6,338 nt of DNA from Deltaproteobacteria bacterium. Lineage in GTDB: Bacteria > Desulfobacterota > Binatia > UBA9968. Numbering within the stretch: position 1 is the first letter of the stretch; every line of letters starts with the position of its first letter. Made by a program: the position numbers and the translations under genes. Under the pieces are notes generated by a model. The model was not told the DNA's origin. It saw nothing but the letters and a program-made list of their open reading frames with translations, and made no database searches. Of this stretch, positions 1-6,267 are shown piece by piece. The stretch lies in NCBI GenBank assembly GCA_023250495.1, contig JAHFAP010000189.1, forward strand, positions 1-6,338. The letters are read 5' to 3'.

Positions 1-450
1 TCGGATGACCGCAGGATCCTGGAGACCTGGCTCGTGGGAGGGAGATTTCCACTCCAGGCCGTCGCCACTGGTAGTGAGGACCTCATGACGCTGGCGAAAA
101 AAGGACTGCCCATCAAGCAGGTATTTCTTCCCAAGCAAGTCGGTTTGATACGCGCAGGTGGGTCCGGGTGCTGCATTTCAGCGTTTGCCAATGCCCCCCA
201 TCCGAACGCGGCAAAGCTCTTTGTGAACTGGTTCCTCTCGAAAGAGGCGCAGACGTTGACGCACACCATGGTCCCGAACATCGACCGCTCATCCTTGCGT
301 AATGATGTCCCGTTTGGCGAAGTGGCGGCGGACCAGCGGCGCACGCCGGGTGTAGAGTATGGGTTCCCGGACGCCGACCCCAAATTTGGGGCGCGCCAGG
401 AAGAAGCCCAAAAATGGATCTTGAAGATCTGGGAGTCGCGGCAGCGCTAA
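1..450 (+). CDS. ABC transporter substrate-binding protein, family 1 (Fe3+/FbpA-like), C-terminal part
   Basis: The frame is open from the first base to a TAA at 448-450, giving 149 residues; the N-terminus and any signal peptide lie outside the window. A GTG at 34 is possible, but the open frame upstream and the family length (about 330-360 residues) argue that this is a truncated view of a longer gene. The best signature is the stretch around fragment residues 64-82, NAPHPNAAKLFVNWFLSKEA, typical of the C-terminal lobe of family 1 extracellular binding proteins (Fe3+, thiamine, spermidine or phosphonate type). Such proteins sit in the periplasm or on a lipid anchor and deliver ligand to the membrane permease. 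The permease of the matching class starts 131 bases downstream, which supports a transporter operon. The ligand cannot be inferred; iron, a polyamine or an organic compound are all possible. Confidence 0.85.
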   Translation, partial: SDDRRILETWLVGGRFPLQAVATGSEDLMTLAKKGLPIKQVFLPKQVGLIRAGGSGCCISAFANAPHPNAAKLFVNWFLSKEAQTLTHTMVPNIDRSSLRNDVPFGEVAADQRRTPGVEYGFPDADPKFGARQEEAQKWILKIWESRQR

Positions 451-461
451 TCGACAGGCCG

Positions 462-532
462 TTAAACTGTTTAAACGGGTTGAGCGATTTGAACAGTTCA
501 AACGGTTCAAAACGTTCAATAGGTTCAAACCG
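462..532. repeat. Array of eight 9-base repeats with central dyad symmetry
   Basis: Starting at 462 the sequence divides into units beginning at 462, 471, 480, 489, 497, 506, 515 and 524. All are 9 bases except the fourth, which is 8. The right-hand units read TTCAAACGG, TTCAAAACG, TTCAATAGG and TTCAAACCG. Left-hand units such as TTTGAAC are the reverse complement of GTTCAAA, so the orientation flips at about base 495. The centre is a perfect inverted repeat, TTTGAAC-A-GTTCAAA (488-502), and GTTTAAAC at 469-476 is a second palindrome. Aligned as two arms, about two thirds of the positions over 37 bases could pair. It lies between a binding-protein gene and its permease gene. It could be a dispersed intergenic repeat, an RNA hairpin that lowers downstream expression, or a protein-binding array. 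The repetition is seen directly; the role is unknown. Confidence 0.8.
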
Positions 533-570
533 CACGCCTCGCATCTCAGATCTTTAGAGCAGCCTGTTAC

Positions 571-577
571 GAGGAAG
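571..577 (+). promoter_or_regulatory. Ribosome binding site for the permease gene
   Basis: GAGGAAG lies 4 bases before the GTG at 582 (7 bases if only GAGG pairs). It supports the GTG start over the first in-frame ATG at 663, which would cut into the run-up to the first membrane segment and has no comparable purine-rich site. Confidence 0.6.
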
Positions 578-581
578 CACA

Positions 582-2396
582 GTGAACCAGTCGCCTACCG
601 TAGACGAGTTGCGTGTCATTAGGCATGTCCCGGCGACATACCTCGGCCCGGGTCATTTCATCATGGCGGTCGTGCTGCTCACGCTGGGCTACTTTCTCAT
701 CTGGCCGATCCTGCTTCTGCTCATCAACAGCTTCAATGCGGCCGGCGATTGGTTTGTCGAGCCACGCGTTTGGGGGCTGCGGCACTGGGAGAACGCATTC
801 CTGCGACCCGGTTTGCTCAGATCTCTGGGCAACTCCCTGCTGGTCTGGTCATTGACGGTGTCCTTCAGTTTCCCCATCGGAGTCACCATCGCCTGGACCC
901 TTGCGCGCACTCGGATTCCCTTCAGTCATTCCTTGGAATTCATGTTCTGGATCTCTTACATGGTGCCCGCCCTGCCCACCACCATCGCCTGGATCACCTT
1001 GTTGGACCCGGACCTCGGACTGATCAATGTTGGCCTGACAAAGCTCGGGCTTTTCGCGCAGGGTCCTTTCAACATCTTCAGCGTCCCAGGAATCGTTTGG
1101 GCGAACCTGATGGGCCACGGCATCGCCATCAAGGTCATGCTGCTGACACCGGCTTTCCGCAACATGGATGCCGCTCTGGAGGAGGCCGCGCGGGTCGGCG
1201 GCGCCAGCAACCTCCGGACTCTATTCAAAGTCACGCTTCCCCTGATGATTTCACCGATGATGCTGGTCCTTGCTCTTCAACTCCTGCGGGTCTTTCAGTC
1301 TTTTGAGACCGAGTACCTGCTGGGAATGCCCTTTGGGTTCTATGTCTACTCGACAAAGATCTTTGCGCTGATACGGGACCCGATTCCGAACTACGGCGAG
1401 GCGACCGTGTTGGCAAGTATCACCCTGCTGATGATCGCTTTGATCATTCCCCTGCAACGCTGGATTTTGGAGCGGCGCCGTTACACGACCATCACCGGGA
1501 GTTTCCGTCCCGGCCTCATCGATCTCGGGCGATGGAACTACGTTGCCTTCGGCCTCATCGCGTTCCTTCTCATGCTGCTGACCGTGGGGCCGCTGTTCAT
1601 ACTGGTGCTGGGGAGTTTCATGACCCGGATCGGCTACTTCGTGCTCGGTTTCACGCTCGACCACTGGAAGCTGGTCTTGAGCGATCCTGTGTTCATCAAA
1701 GCGCTGCGCACCACGCTGGTTCTCGCCACCACTGCCGCTATTATCAGCCCGCTGCTGTTCTCGGTCATCGCTTATATCCTGGTGCGAACGCGCTTGCCGG
1801 GCCGCGATGCGCTGGATCTCATGGTCTGGTGTTCCGGGGCGATCCCGGGCATCCTCGCCGGGTTGGGACTTCTGTGGCTGTTCCTTGGCACGCCGGGGCT
1901 CAACTTCCTCTTCGGGACCATCTGGGCGCTGATCATCGTGGTGATCCTCCAGGGAAAAACCACCGGGGTCAATATTATGAAAGGGGTGTTCGTCCAGGTC
2001 GGCGCGGACATGGAGGAAGCGGCGCGCGTGGCCGGAGCCGGGTGGATCAGGACTTACTTCCGCATTTGGCTCCCGTTGTTGATGCCCACGCTGATACTCG
2101 TGGCGGTCATGAACTTCGTCAGCGCCGCCGGCGCGACCGGCAGCATTATCTTGCTTGCCTCCCGCGACACCATGACGCTGTCTCTTATGGCCCTCGAGCT
2201 GTCGTCGATCGCCGTCAGCAACCGGGAAGCGGCAAGCATCATCAGCATCTTTATCATCGCCGTCACCGTGGCGGGAGCCCTCGTCGTCAGAGCCCTTGGC
2301 TCACGCGTCGGCGTGCGGCATGACATGCATGTGAGGGCGGCGGCCGGTCTCGGGAGCGCCACGCTGCCCGCCTTGCCTGCTGGGAGCCGAAGATAA
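582..2396 (+). CDS. ABC transporter permease, fused two-domain Fe3+/FbpB-ThiP type
   Basis: This 604-residue inner-membrane protein has two homologous binding-protein-dependent permease domains in one chain. The first covers roughly residues 20-295 and the second 320-575. About twelve hydrophobic segments can be read, for example near 26-50, 83-108, 120-142, 221-240, 273-292, 322-346, 376-401, 412-437, 443-458, 499-520 and 551-570. Each domain has the cytoplasmic EAA loop that docks the ATPase: EEAARVGGAS at 200-209 leading to LP at 219-220, and EEAARVAGAG at 478-487 leading to LP at 497-498. The fused layout and length match the Fe3+ (FbpB/SfuB/AfuB) and thiamine (ThiP) class, paired with family 1 binding proteins like the one upstream. 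The GTG start is chosen for its ribosome binding site. No ATPase gene is in the window. The C-terminal tail after about 575 is low in complexity and may be disordered. The transported substrate is unknown. Confidence 0.93.
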   Translation: MNQSPTVDELRVIRHVPATYLGPGHFIMAVVLLTLGYFLIWPILLLLINSFNAAGDWFVEPRVWGLRHWENAFLRPGLLRSLGNSLLVWSLTVSFSFPIGVTIAWTLARTRIPFSHSLEFMFWISYMVPALPTTIAWITLLDPDLGLINVGLTKLGLFAQGPFNIFSVPGIVWANLMGHGIAIKVMLLTPAFRNMDAALEEAARVGGASNLRTLFKVTLPLMISPMMLVLALQLLRVFQSFETEYLLGMPFGFYVYSTKIFALIRDPIPNYGEATVLASITLLMIALIIPLQRWILERRRYTTITGSFRPGLIDLGRWNYVAFGLIAFLLMLLTVGPLFILVLGSFMTRIGYFVLGFTLDHWKLVLSDPVFIKALRTTLVLATTAAIISPLLFSVIAYILVRTRLPGRDALDLMVWCSGAIPGILAGLGLLWLFLGTPGLNFLFGTIWALIIVVILQGKTTGVNIMKGVFVQVGADMEEAARVAGAGWIRTYFRIWLPLLMPTLILVAVMNFVSAAGATGSIILLASRDTMTLSLMALELSSIAVSNREAASIISIFIIAVTVAGALVVRALGSRVGVRHDMHVRAAAGLGSATLPALPAGSRR

Positions 2397-2436
2397 CTTG
2401 CGCCGCAGCCCGGAAGGAATTCAAGCGATTCTTGAA

Positions 2437-2444
2437 AAGGAGAT
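2437..2444 (+). promoter_or_regulatory. Ribosome binding site for the molybdenum hydroxylase gene
   Basis: AAGGAGAT is a near-perfect Shine-Dalgarno sequence; its AAGGAG core ends 8 bases before the ATG at 2451. It fixes that start, consistent with the conserved N-terminal VxRVEGxEKVSGxAxYAAD-like stretch beginning within the first 15 codons. With only 54 bases after the permease stop and no clear terminator between, co-transcription is likely. Confidence 0.75.
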
Positions 2445-2450
2445 AATTAC

Positions 2451-4703
2451 ATGGCAAAAGCACAATCAGTCATCGGCGCCCGCGTGGCCCGAGTGGAAGG
2501 TGTCGAGAAGGTAAGCGGCCAGGCCTTGTATGCCGCCGACGTACCGCTCCCCGGCGCCTTATGGGGAAAAATTCTTCGCAGCCCTTATCCCCACGCCCGC
2601 ATCGTCAACATCGACATCTCCAAAGCCTGGAAAGTTGACGGCGTGCGCGCCGTCGTCACGGGCAAGGAAGAACCAAACCACTATCAGGGCAAGAGCATCC
2701 GGGACATCCCGGTCCTTTGCTGGGACAAGGTGCGGTACGTCGGCGACCGCGTCGCGGCAGTTGCCGCGGAGACTCGCGAAGCGGCGGAGGAGGCGGTCGG
2801 TTTAATCGAAGTGGAATACGAGGAGCTGCCGGCGGTCTTCGATCCGCTAAAGGCGATGGAGCCCGGCGCGCCCATATTGCACGACGACCCGTCTTCCTAT
2901 GACGGCGCGCCGCAAGACATCATGGTCAAGGATATCCCCAACGTCGTCAACCGGCTGACCTGGAAGAAGGGCGATATTGACCGGGGATTCCGCGAGGCCG
3001 ACCTGGTTATTGAACACACTTTCCGCGTGCCGATGCGCCATCAGGGCTACCTCGAGCCGCAGGCCTTTCTCGTGGCCGTCGAAGAGGACGGGCAAGTGCT
3101 GGCGTGGTCATCCAGCAAGAGCCCTTTCGGCACTCGAGCGCAGCTCGCCAAAGCCGTCGGCCTAAGCCCCGTCAAAGTTCGCGTCCACCCGGTGAACGTC
3201 GGCGGCGACTTCGGCGGCAAGGGCGGCCCCGGAGATCTGCCGGTCGCCTATTTCCTCGCCAAGCAGGCGAAGCGGCCGGTCAGAATCGTGGCGAGCAATT
3301 CGGATGAGTTGACTTTCGCCAACCCGGACCACGTTTCGGTGATCACCGTGCGCACGGGAGTCAAACGCAACGGCCGGCTCGTGGCCCGTTACGTGCGGGC
3401 GATTCACGGCAGCGGCGCCTACGCGGGAATGAAACCCGGACAGGCCAGCATCGGCGGCGCGGGCACGGCCGGGCCGTACCGCATCGACCATACCTATATG
3501 GAAGCGCTCCAGGTCTACACCAACACCGTCCCGTGCGGATTCTGGCGCGCGCCCGGCGCTCTCCAGGCGATGTTCGCCGTGGAGTCGCACATGGATCTCG
3601 TCGCCAAGAAGCTCGGCATGGATCCGGCCGAGTTTCGCCTGAAGAACGTGATCGGCGAAGGCGAGGAGAACGCCTTGGGGAAGAAGCTGGCTGGAGTAAA
3701 AGCGCGCGAAACGCTCAAAGCAGCGCTGGACGCGGCCGGATGGAAGAAGCCCAAGCCCGGCCCGAACTACGGCCGGGGCGTCGCCATGTACGAGCGCGCG
3801 ACAGGCGCCGGCAAAGGCTGGATCATTGTCACCGCCGAGCTCGACGGGACCTTCACGATTTTCACCGTGAGCGGCGACCAGGGAACCGGGCTGCGCACGG
3901 TCTTGTGCCAGACCGTGGCCTCGGAGATGGGCGTGCCGGTCGATCAAGTGCGCTGCCGCGTTGGCAACACGTCCGAAGTTCCCTATAGCGTCGACATCGG
4001 CTTCGGCGGCAGCCGCTCGACCAATATCGGCGGCCACGCCGTGATCAAAGCATGCGACGAGCTGAAGACCAAATTGCTGGCGCAGGCTGCGCGGATGCTC
4101 CAGTGCGAAGAAGGAGGGGTCCTCTACAAGGCGGGCCGGTTCTCGAGCCGCGCCAACCGGCGCAAATCATTGACGCTCAGCGAAGTCGTTGCCGCCAGCG
4201 GCGGCCCCGTCACCGCCAGCATAGACCTCGAAGTTCCCCGCAAGGGCTCCTCCACCTCGTTCGTCGCCCAGGTGGCGGAGGTGGAAGTCGATCCCGAGAC
4301 CGGTCAGGTAAAGCTCCACCGCTTTGTCACCGCCCACGACGTGGGCACCATCATCAACCCGATCGCGCACCAGGGCCAGATCGACGGCGGAGTGATGATG
4401 GCGATCGGCGCCACATTGATGGAAGAGTTGATCGACGACGGCGGCAAGATCACGACGACGAATCTGGGCGAGTACAAGCTTCCCAATATCGCGGACATTC
4501 CCAGGCTCAAGACAATCCTGGTCCATTCCCCAGGTGGTCCCGGCCCTTACGAGGCGAAAGCCATCGGCGAGATGGCGAACGTCAGCCCGCCGGCGGCGAT
4601 CGCCAACGCCGTGGACGACGCCGTCGGAGTGCGGCTGTTCGACCTGCCGATCACCGCAGAGAAGATCTTCAAGGCGCAAGGAGGGCAGCGCAAACGCAAC
4701 TGA
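2451..4703 (+). CDS. Xanthine dehydrogenase family molybdopterin-binding (large) subunit
   Basis: This complete 750-residue protein is of the usual length for the catalytic subunit of CoxL/XdhB-like molybdenum hydroxylases, which use water to hydroxylate a substrate or oxidise an aldehyde. In order it has the a/b hammerhead domain (about 17-130), then molybdopterin-binding domain 1, with GGDFGGKGG at 251-259 matching the family GGxFGGK loop. FWRAPGA at 364-370 falls where form II proteins have AYRGAGR. A DQGTG stretch follows at 476-480 and GGSRST at 519-524. Near the end, EAKAIGE (701-707) matches the family KGxGE motif, so E707 is the likely catalytic glutamate. The cysteine of the CO dehydrogenase AYxCSFR loop is not at the matching position (A367), so this is probably not a true CO dehydrogenase. 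There is no FeS or FAD domain, and no small or medium subunit gene beside it. It follows an ABC permease gene in the same direction, which suggests oxidation of an imported compound. The family call is firm; the substrate is unknown. Confidence 0.94.
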   Translation: MAKAQSVIGARVARVEGVEKVSGQALYAADVPLPGALWGKILRSPYPHARIVNIDISKAWKVDGVRAVVTGKEEPNHYQGKSIRDIPVLCWDKVRYVGDRVAAVAAETREAAEEAVGLIEVEYEELPAVFDPLKAMEPGAPILHDDPSSYDGAPQDIMVKDIPNVVNRLTWKKGDIDRGFREADLVIEHTFRVPMRHQGYLEPQAFLVAVEEDGQVLAWSSSKSPFGTRAQLAKAVGLSPVKVRVHPVNVGGDFGGKGGPGDLPVAYFLAKQAKRPVRIVASNSDELTFANPDHVSVITVRTGVKRNGRLVARYVRAIHGSGAYAGMKPGQASIGGAGTAGPYRIDHTYMEALQVYTNTVPCGFWRAPGALQAMFAVESHMDLVAKKLGMDPAEFRLKNVIGEGEENALGKKLAGVKARETLKAALDAAGWKKPKPGPNYGRGVAMYERATGAGKGWIIVTAELDGTFTIFTVSGDQGTGLRTVLCQTVASEMGVPVDQVRCRVGNTSEVPYSVDIGFGGSRSTNIGGHAVIKACDELKTKLLAQAARMLQCEEGGVLYKAGRFSSRANRRKSLTLSEVVAASGGPVTASIDLEVPRKGSSTSFVAQVAEVEVDPETGQVKLHRFVTAHDVGTIINPIAHQGQIDGGVMMAIGATLMEELIDDGGKITTTNLGEYKLPNIADIPRLKTILVHSPGGPGPYEAKAIGEMANVSPPAAIANAVDDAVGVRLFDLPITAEKIFKAQGGQRKRN

Positions 4704-4784
4704 TCGAAGACATTCCTAGTGCACACATATCGCGCACGGCGTGAGAAGGAAAAGGGGTGGCCCCGTTTAATGTGACTCGAGTTC

Positions 4785-4931
4785 GTGATCGCCCAATCGG
4801 CCAAGACCAACCCGAAGGCCAAGGGCCAAACCCCCAAGACGCTCAGACTGCTTGACCCGAGTGTCCTTGAAGAGATAAAGAAGAGCAGCTTCGTCGAAAA
4901 AGTTGGGCGGCGCTCATCAGAAAAACTATAA
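4785..4931 (+). CDS. Possible 48-residue lysine-rich ORF or gene remnant
   Basis: The 294-base gap between the two convergent genes holds one reading frame with protein-like composition. It is open from 4776 to a TAA at 4929-4931 and has a GTG at 4785. The product would be basic and polar, with AKTNPKAKGQTPKTLRLL near its start and DPSVLEEIKKSSFVEKVGRR toward its end. No Shine-Dalgarno sequence is seen before the GTG, and an in-frame TGA at 4773 closes it upstream. It could be a degraded 3' end of a lost gene, a small protein, or chance. I do not recognise it. The rest of the gap shows only GGGGTGGCCCC (4754-4764) and the palindrome GCTGCGCAGC (4948-4957), neither a convincing terminator. Confidence 0.2.
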   Translation: MIAQSAKTNPKAKGQTPKTLRLLDPSVLEEIKKSSFVEKVGRRSSEKL

Positions 4932-4997
4932 ACAAACTCGCCGCTACGCTGCGCAGCCAGAATGGTTGCCGTTTCTTGTGCGGCATAGGCGACTCCC

Positions 4998-5975
4998 TCA
5001 CAGTCCCAGCTCCTTCTGCGCCTGCTTGAGGTAGCTCAGATCGACGTATCTTTCCGGCGGAGGCAGAGGCTCTTTGAGGACGCCGTCTCTGGCTTGAACC
5101 TCGATGTTCACCTTCAGCCCTTCGAGGGTGACGGCGCCGTCTATGGGGAAGATTTTATTCTTGGTGAAGTAGTCTACTCCGCGGCGGGAGTACGGCGGCT
5201 TGACTCCCATTTCACCGGTGAAAAACTCCGCGGCTTGATCGGGCTGCTCGTAGATCCAGCGCAGGCTTCGAATATGGGCCTTGAGGAATCTAACTACAGT
5301 CGCGCGGTTCTTCTCCGCCCAAGCCGGATTGATGGTGATGGCGTTGAATTGATAAACCGGAATGAGTTCGAGCGTGTCGCCCAGCCTGTTAAATCCCTGG
5401 TCGATGGCGATGTCTGAGTACGGAATACCGAGGACGGCTCCTGCGATCGCCCCGCTCTCCAGCGCGGTCAAGCGCGCGGAGGTGCCGCCCGAGATCACGA
5501 CCATGGTGTAATCGCGCGGGTGCTGAAGCCCTTTGCTCTTGAGATAATCCAAAAGGATAGAGGTCGCTCCGCCCCGCAAGCTCGACACGCCGAGCTTGGC
5601 CCCTTTGAGATCATCGATCTTTTTGTAGGCTTTGCCTCCGATCAGGATGTAGGGAGCTGAATTGTCGACCCCGGCGATGACCTTCAGGTTTCCGCCCTTT
5701 TCGTTGATGACGATAATTCCGTCAGTATTTAAGCTGCCGAAATGGAGATCCCCGGCCAACAAGGCCTGGAGCTGCACGTCGCTCCGGCCTATGAGGATCA
5801 GCTCGACCTTGAGATTCTCCGCCGAATAAAATCCTTTTTTCTGCGCCGCGTAATAGGGAAGAAAAAACAGCGTCTTCGAGGTTATGCCGACTTTGAGAGT
5901 TTGGGCCGTGGCCCCAGGGGCATAAACGAGGAAATAGGATAAGAGTAAGAGGATGCCGCTTACGGTCTTTGCCAT
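4998..5975 (-). CDS. ABC transporter substrate-binding protein, NMT1/SsuA/TauA type
   Basis: This is a complete periplasmic binding protein of the nitrate/sulfonate/taurine/thiamine-precursor class, 325 residues from the chosen start. It has a lysine near the N-terminus, a hydrophobic core (ILLLLSYFLVY) and an APGATA-Q cleavage site, so the mature protein should begin after about residue 24. The mature part starts LKVGITSKTLFFLPYYAAQK and continues with GFYSAENLKVELI, the usual opening of the family. This is followed by the AGDLHFGSLNTDG ligand-cleft stretch, KKIDDLKGAKLGVSS and a C-terminal lobe. An ATG seven codons upstream (5996) would give 332 residues, but the inner ATG at 5975 has a good ribosome binding site. 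The gene is convergent with the transporter-hydroxylase operon, and no permease or ATPase of its own class is in the window. Many uncultured bacteria carry stand-alone genes of this family with unknown ligands, and the ligand here cannot be assigned. Confidence 0.92.
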   Translation of the reverse strand: MAKTVSGILLLLSYFLVYAPGATAQTLKVGITSKTLFFLPYYAAQKKGFYSAENLKVELILIGRSDVQLQALLAGDLHFGSLNTDGIIVINEKGGNLKVIAGVDNSAPYILIGGKAYKKIDDLKGAKLGVSSLRGGATSILLDYLKSKGLQHPRDYTMVVISGGTSARLTALESGAIAGAVLGIPYSDIAIDQGFNRLGDTLELIPVYQFNAITINPAWAEKNRATVVRFLKAHIRSLRWIYEQPDQAAEFFTGEMGVKPPYSRRGVDYFTKNKIFPIDGAVTLEGLKVNIEVQARDGVLKEPLPPPERYVDLSYLKQAQKELGL

Positions 5976-5984
5976 GACTGACGG

Positions 5985-5990
5985 CCTTCC
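5985..5990 (-). promoter_or_regulatory. Ribosome binding site that decides the start of the minus-strand binding protein
   Basis: Read on the minus strand, GGAAGG (within AAAGGAAGG) lies 9 bases before the ATG at 5975. The upstream ATG at 5996 is preceded by CTCACCTGGCAAG, which has no good Shine-Dalgarno match. The inner start also puts a charged residue directly before the hydrophobic core of the signal peptide. Confidence 0.55.
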
Positions 5991-6036
5991 TTTCATCTTG
6001 CCAGGTGAGTCCCCGATCCGGATTTGTTTTTGACAC

Positions 6037-6062
6037 GGCGGGTAAACTACCGCGCCTATTTT
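6037..6062 (+). promoter_or_regulatory. GC-rich inverted repeat upstream of the minus-strand binding protein, followed by T-rich bases
   Basis: GGCGGGTA (6037-6044), loop AAC, then TACC (6048-6051), one unpaired G and CGCC (6053-6056) can form an 8-base-pair stem with a single bulge. On the plus strand it is followed by TATTTT (6057-6062), which looks like a weak intrinsic terminator, but no plus-strand gene ends nearby. On the minus strand it lies in the leader or promoter of the binding-protein gene and overlaps the proposed -10 region, so an operator or 5' leader hairpin is as likely. The complementarity is seen directly; the role is inferred. Confidence 0.35.
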
Positions 6063-6073
6063 CGTCCTGTCAA
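6044..6073 (-). promoter_or_regulatory. Candidate sigma-70-like promoter of the minus-strand binding protein
   Basis: On the minus strand a perfect TTGACA (6073 down to 6068) is followed after 18 bases by TAGTTT (6049 down to 6044), a weak match to TATAAT (3 of 6). It would give a leader of about 60 bases before the ATG at 5975. A second TTGACA on the plus strand (6030-6035) faces it, so the two hexamers form an inverted pair around the GC-rich stem; it has no good -10 at normal spacing. Confidence 0.3.
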
Positions 6074-6116
6074 CGATTCAGGTTAGTCTGAGCGCGGGAG
6101 GCATCGGCGCCGCCGC

Positions 6117-6242
6117 ATGAAGGCGAGTCCTGTGGGCTTGTATGGGTCCGCCAAGAAAGTGGCTCGGGCACTCGGAGCGGAAATCGAGATCAAGCTCTCC
6201 ACCGGAGAACTTGATCGCGTTCTTAAGACTGTTGAGTCGTAG
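6117..6242 (+). CDS. Candidate 41-residue small protein, unknown function
   Basis: An ATG at 6117 opens a 41-codon frame ending in TAG at 6240-6242. The product begins MKASPVGLYGSAKKVARALG and ends in GELDRVLKTVES. It mixes charged and hydrophobic residues like a folded helix-rich protein, with an alternating EIEIKL stretch that could be a strand. A GGGAGG lies at 6096-6101 but is about 15 bases from the ATG, farther than ideal. An in-frame TAG at 6084-6086 limits any upstream extension. It is divergent from the minus-strand binding protein. I do not recognise the family. It may be a real small gene or the surviving end of a longer one. Confidence 0.3.
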   Translation: MKASPVGLYGSAKKVARALGAEIEIKLSTGELDRVLKTVES

Positions 6243-6267
6243 AAGTCTGACCTTGAGTCCCGGACCC

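Noticed and set aside
462..532. CRISPR array
   Set aside because: The units are 9 bases and directly adjacent, with no unique spacers and no cas genes nearby.
1532..2323. 263-codon plus-strand open frame inside the permease gene in another frame
   Set aside because: The product is full of R, H and G and has no membrane segments. The frame at 582 carries the two EAA motifs and the hydrophobic helices.
3162..4037. 291-codon minus-strand open frame opposite the hydroxylase gene
   Set aside because: It is the antisense shadow of a well-conserved coding region in GC-rich DNA. Its product is rich in A, R, H and G with no recognisable domain, while the plus strand carries all the family motifs.
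2451..4703. Assignment as aerobic CO dehydrogenase large subunit (coxL)
   Set aside because: The AYxCSFR active-site loop is absent, the Cys position is occupied by Ala, and no coxS or coxM gene is adjacent.
4754..4764. GGGGTGGCCCC as an intrinsic terminator for the operon
   Set aside because: The stem is only 4 base pairs with a 3-base loop, and it is followed by GTTTAA rather than a T-run.
4948..4957. GCTGCGCAGC palindrome as a terminator or protein site between the convergent genes
   Set aside because: A 10-base palindrome is expected by chance in GC-rich DNA, and no T-run follows on either strand at a suitable distance.
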